NCBI RefSeq assembly: GCF_000308855.1
Contig: NZ_BAGM01000073.1
Coordinates: forward strand, 104,622-168,621
DNA: 64,000 nucleotides
Direction: 5' to 3'
Source: Nocardia veterana NBRC 100344
GTDB taxonomy: Bacteria; Actinomycetota; Actinomycetes; Mycobacteriales; Mycobacteriaceae
Shown here: positions 63,062 to 64,000 of the stretch, one piece after another
Position numbering within the stretch: the stretch's first letter is position 1
How the letters are laid out: each line of letters starts with the position of its first letter
The notes under the pieces: generated by a model
What the model was told of the DNA's origin: nothing
What the model saw: the letters and a program-made list of their open reading frames with translations, nothing else
Databases searched by the model: none
Translations under genes and position numbers: made by a program

Positions 63062-63352
63062 TCACATCCCCGTTTCGGTCACGGGGAAGCTGGTCTTGCG
63101 CCGCCGCAACAACACTCGCCGGCTGCCGTCGGTGTAGGCCCGCACGCGGGACAGTTCCCAACCGCCGAATTCGGCTTGAATCGCCAGGCGCATGGACGCG
63201 GTGACCCGATTCACGTCCGGGGGTAGTCGTAGCGGCACGTACTCGTATTCTCCTTCTTCGCTGGTCTCCTCCCATCCGGCGGGAATCGACCTTCTGCCCC
63301 GGTCGCGGTGAGCGGCACCGGTCGCGGACTCGTATCGAGGCGCTCGAGCCAT
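63062..63352 (-). CDS. DUF5703 family protein
   Basis: 96-residue protein conserved in actinobacteria upstream of pyrD. The core is EYEYVPLRLPPDVNRVTASM followed by RLAIQAEFGGWELSRVRAYT and a basic end (RRVLLRRRK). Function unknown. GAGG lies six bases before the ATG, which shares one base with the upstream stop (TGATG). Confidence 0.85.
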   Translation of the reverse strand: MARAPRYESATGAAHRDRGRRSIPAGWEETSEEGEYEYVPLRLPPDVNRVTASMRLAIQAEFGGWELSRVRAYTDGSRRVLLRRRKTSFPVTETGM

Positions 63353-64000
63353 CACTGACCTCTCTTCCTCTGGTCCGCACCGATGCGTTGCAGACCGTCT
63401 CCGGTGGCCGATCCGACGAACATGTCGCCGGTCCGGCTGTCGATCGTCAGCGAATTGGGCTGGCGCACCGTCGCGAAGCGACCCACTTCTTCCGGTATAC
63501 CGGTCGACAGATCGAATCCGACGACCTCGTTGCTCCCGCTCAGGGTCAGCCACACGGTCTCGGACCGTTCATCGTAGGCCAGCGCGTACGGCGCGGGCCC
63601 CACCGGGAAGCGCTGGCGCAGCAGCAGCGGATCGGCGGTGTAGACCAGCAGCGCTCCGCCGGAGGTGTCGGTGGCGAGCAGGCGGCCGAAATGATCGCTG
63701 ATCAGATGCGTCGCCCCCAGGCCCGCTCGCAGGGCGAGTCCGGGGCGGTCGCGACCGAGGTCGAGTTCGGTGAGCGTGGTCTGCGCCAGATCCAGGGTGG
63801 CGACCGCGTCGGAGGTCGCGGCCACCACATCCACGGTGCCGAGGCCGCCGACGGTGCGCTGCACCCGGCCGTCGACATCGAGGATCTGCACCCGGCCACC
63901 GTCGAGGCCGACGGCCAGCGTGCCGTCCGCGCGCCGGGCGACCGTCCGCACCACACCGTCGACCGGCACGGGACGCAGGCCGGCGGTGGCGAGATCGACG
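63352..64000 (-). CDS. Beta-propeller (YncE-like) protein, 5' end outside window
   Basis: C-terminal 215 residues of a larger protein, open to the window edge. Repeated strands such as RADGTLAVGLDGGRVQILD, YALAYDERSETVWLTLSGSN and NSLTIDSRTGDMFVGSATGD are typical of YncE/NHL-type propellers, often exported lipoproteins in this position next to pyrD. The N-terminus, signal peptide and start are not in view. Confidence 0.8.
   Translation of the reverse strand, partial: VDLATAGLRPVPVDGVVRTVARRADGTLAVGLDGGRVQILDVDGRVQRTVGGLGTVDVVAATSDAVATLDLAQTTLTELDLGRDRPGLALRAGLGATHLISDHFGRLLATDTSGGALLVYTADPLLLRQRFPVGPAPYALAYDERSETVWLTLSGSNEVVGFDLSTGIPEEVGRFATVRQPNSLTIDSRTGDMFVGSATGDGLQRIGADQRKRGQ

Overview
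High-GC actinobacterial chromosome, most likely Nocardia or a close mycolic-acid relative. The evidence is a mycobacterial-type KasA/KasB ketosynthase, a DesA-type acyl-ACP desaturase, an Acg-type nitroreductase, a GabD2-type succinic semialdehyde dehydrogenase, an Ig-domain L,D-transpeptidase, a 'conservon' (roadblock/DUF742/GTPase) operon and an actinobacterial integration host factor. Assignment to genus is inference. Nearly all genes are in tight, often ATGA-overlapping operons.

Layout. 1-4.7 kb: ketosynthase behind a palindromic promoter, then a compact methionine-salvage operon (fused mtnA-mtnB, mtnD, mtnC). 4.8-8.6 kb: conservon cvnA-D. 8.8-17.5 kb: a frameshifted MFS gene, gabD2, small secreted proteins, an M50 protease, a Sel1 protein, a PucR regulator and an Acg nitroreductase. 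17.6-22.3 kb: a TetR-linked catabolic operon (kinase-like APH, SDR, acyl-CoA dehydrogenase, SDR) resembling the levulinate/4-hydroxyacid (lva) logic, with a 24-bp palindromic operator. 22.3-24.6 kb: a prenyltransferase plus class I terpene cyclase pair.

26.4-39.1 kb is the most interesting block. Two minus-strand operons share one promoter/operator sequence. Operon 1 encodes two LLM flavoproteins, an NtaA/DszA-type monooxygenase and a DUF1684 protein. Operon 2 encodes a GNAT acetyltransferase, an LLM flavoprotein and a complete peptide-class ABC importer. Operon 2 also has a SAM-riboswitch-like leader ending at the GNAT ribosome-binding site, and two tandemly duplicated 24-codon mini-ORFs between the permease and ATPase genes. 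The set resembles the Bacillus ytm/yxe pathways that take up S-alkylated cysteines, N-acetylate them and cleave the C-S bond with a flavin monooxygenase. I infer an organosulfur salvage regulon.

39-50 kb: rhomboid-like protein, L,D-transpeptidase, META lipoprotein, VOC protein, acyl-CoA ligase, HrpB helicase, a zinc-ribbon protein, a subtilase with a small companion protein, and an acyl-ACP desaturase. 50.5-57 kb: glutamine synthetase-like enzyme, two coupled GAF-ANTAR genes (one broken by a TAA), a very strong hairpin, tRNA-Leu(GAG), a divergent mihF-like gene and a two-component system. 57-64 kb: fatty acid hydroxylase, M20 peptidase, PEBP protein, an acyl-CoA synthetase with an internal deletion that removes the ribose-binding motif, pyrD, a DUF5703 protein and a beta-propeller protein cut by the window end.

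Four genes appear damaged or altered relative to their families: the MFS frameshift near 9325, the nonsense codon at 53279, the fadD deletion near 60629, and a C-terminally short SMI1/KNR4 protein at 26278. Sequencing error cannot be excluded for the first two.
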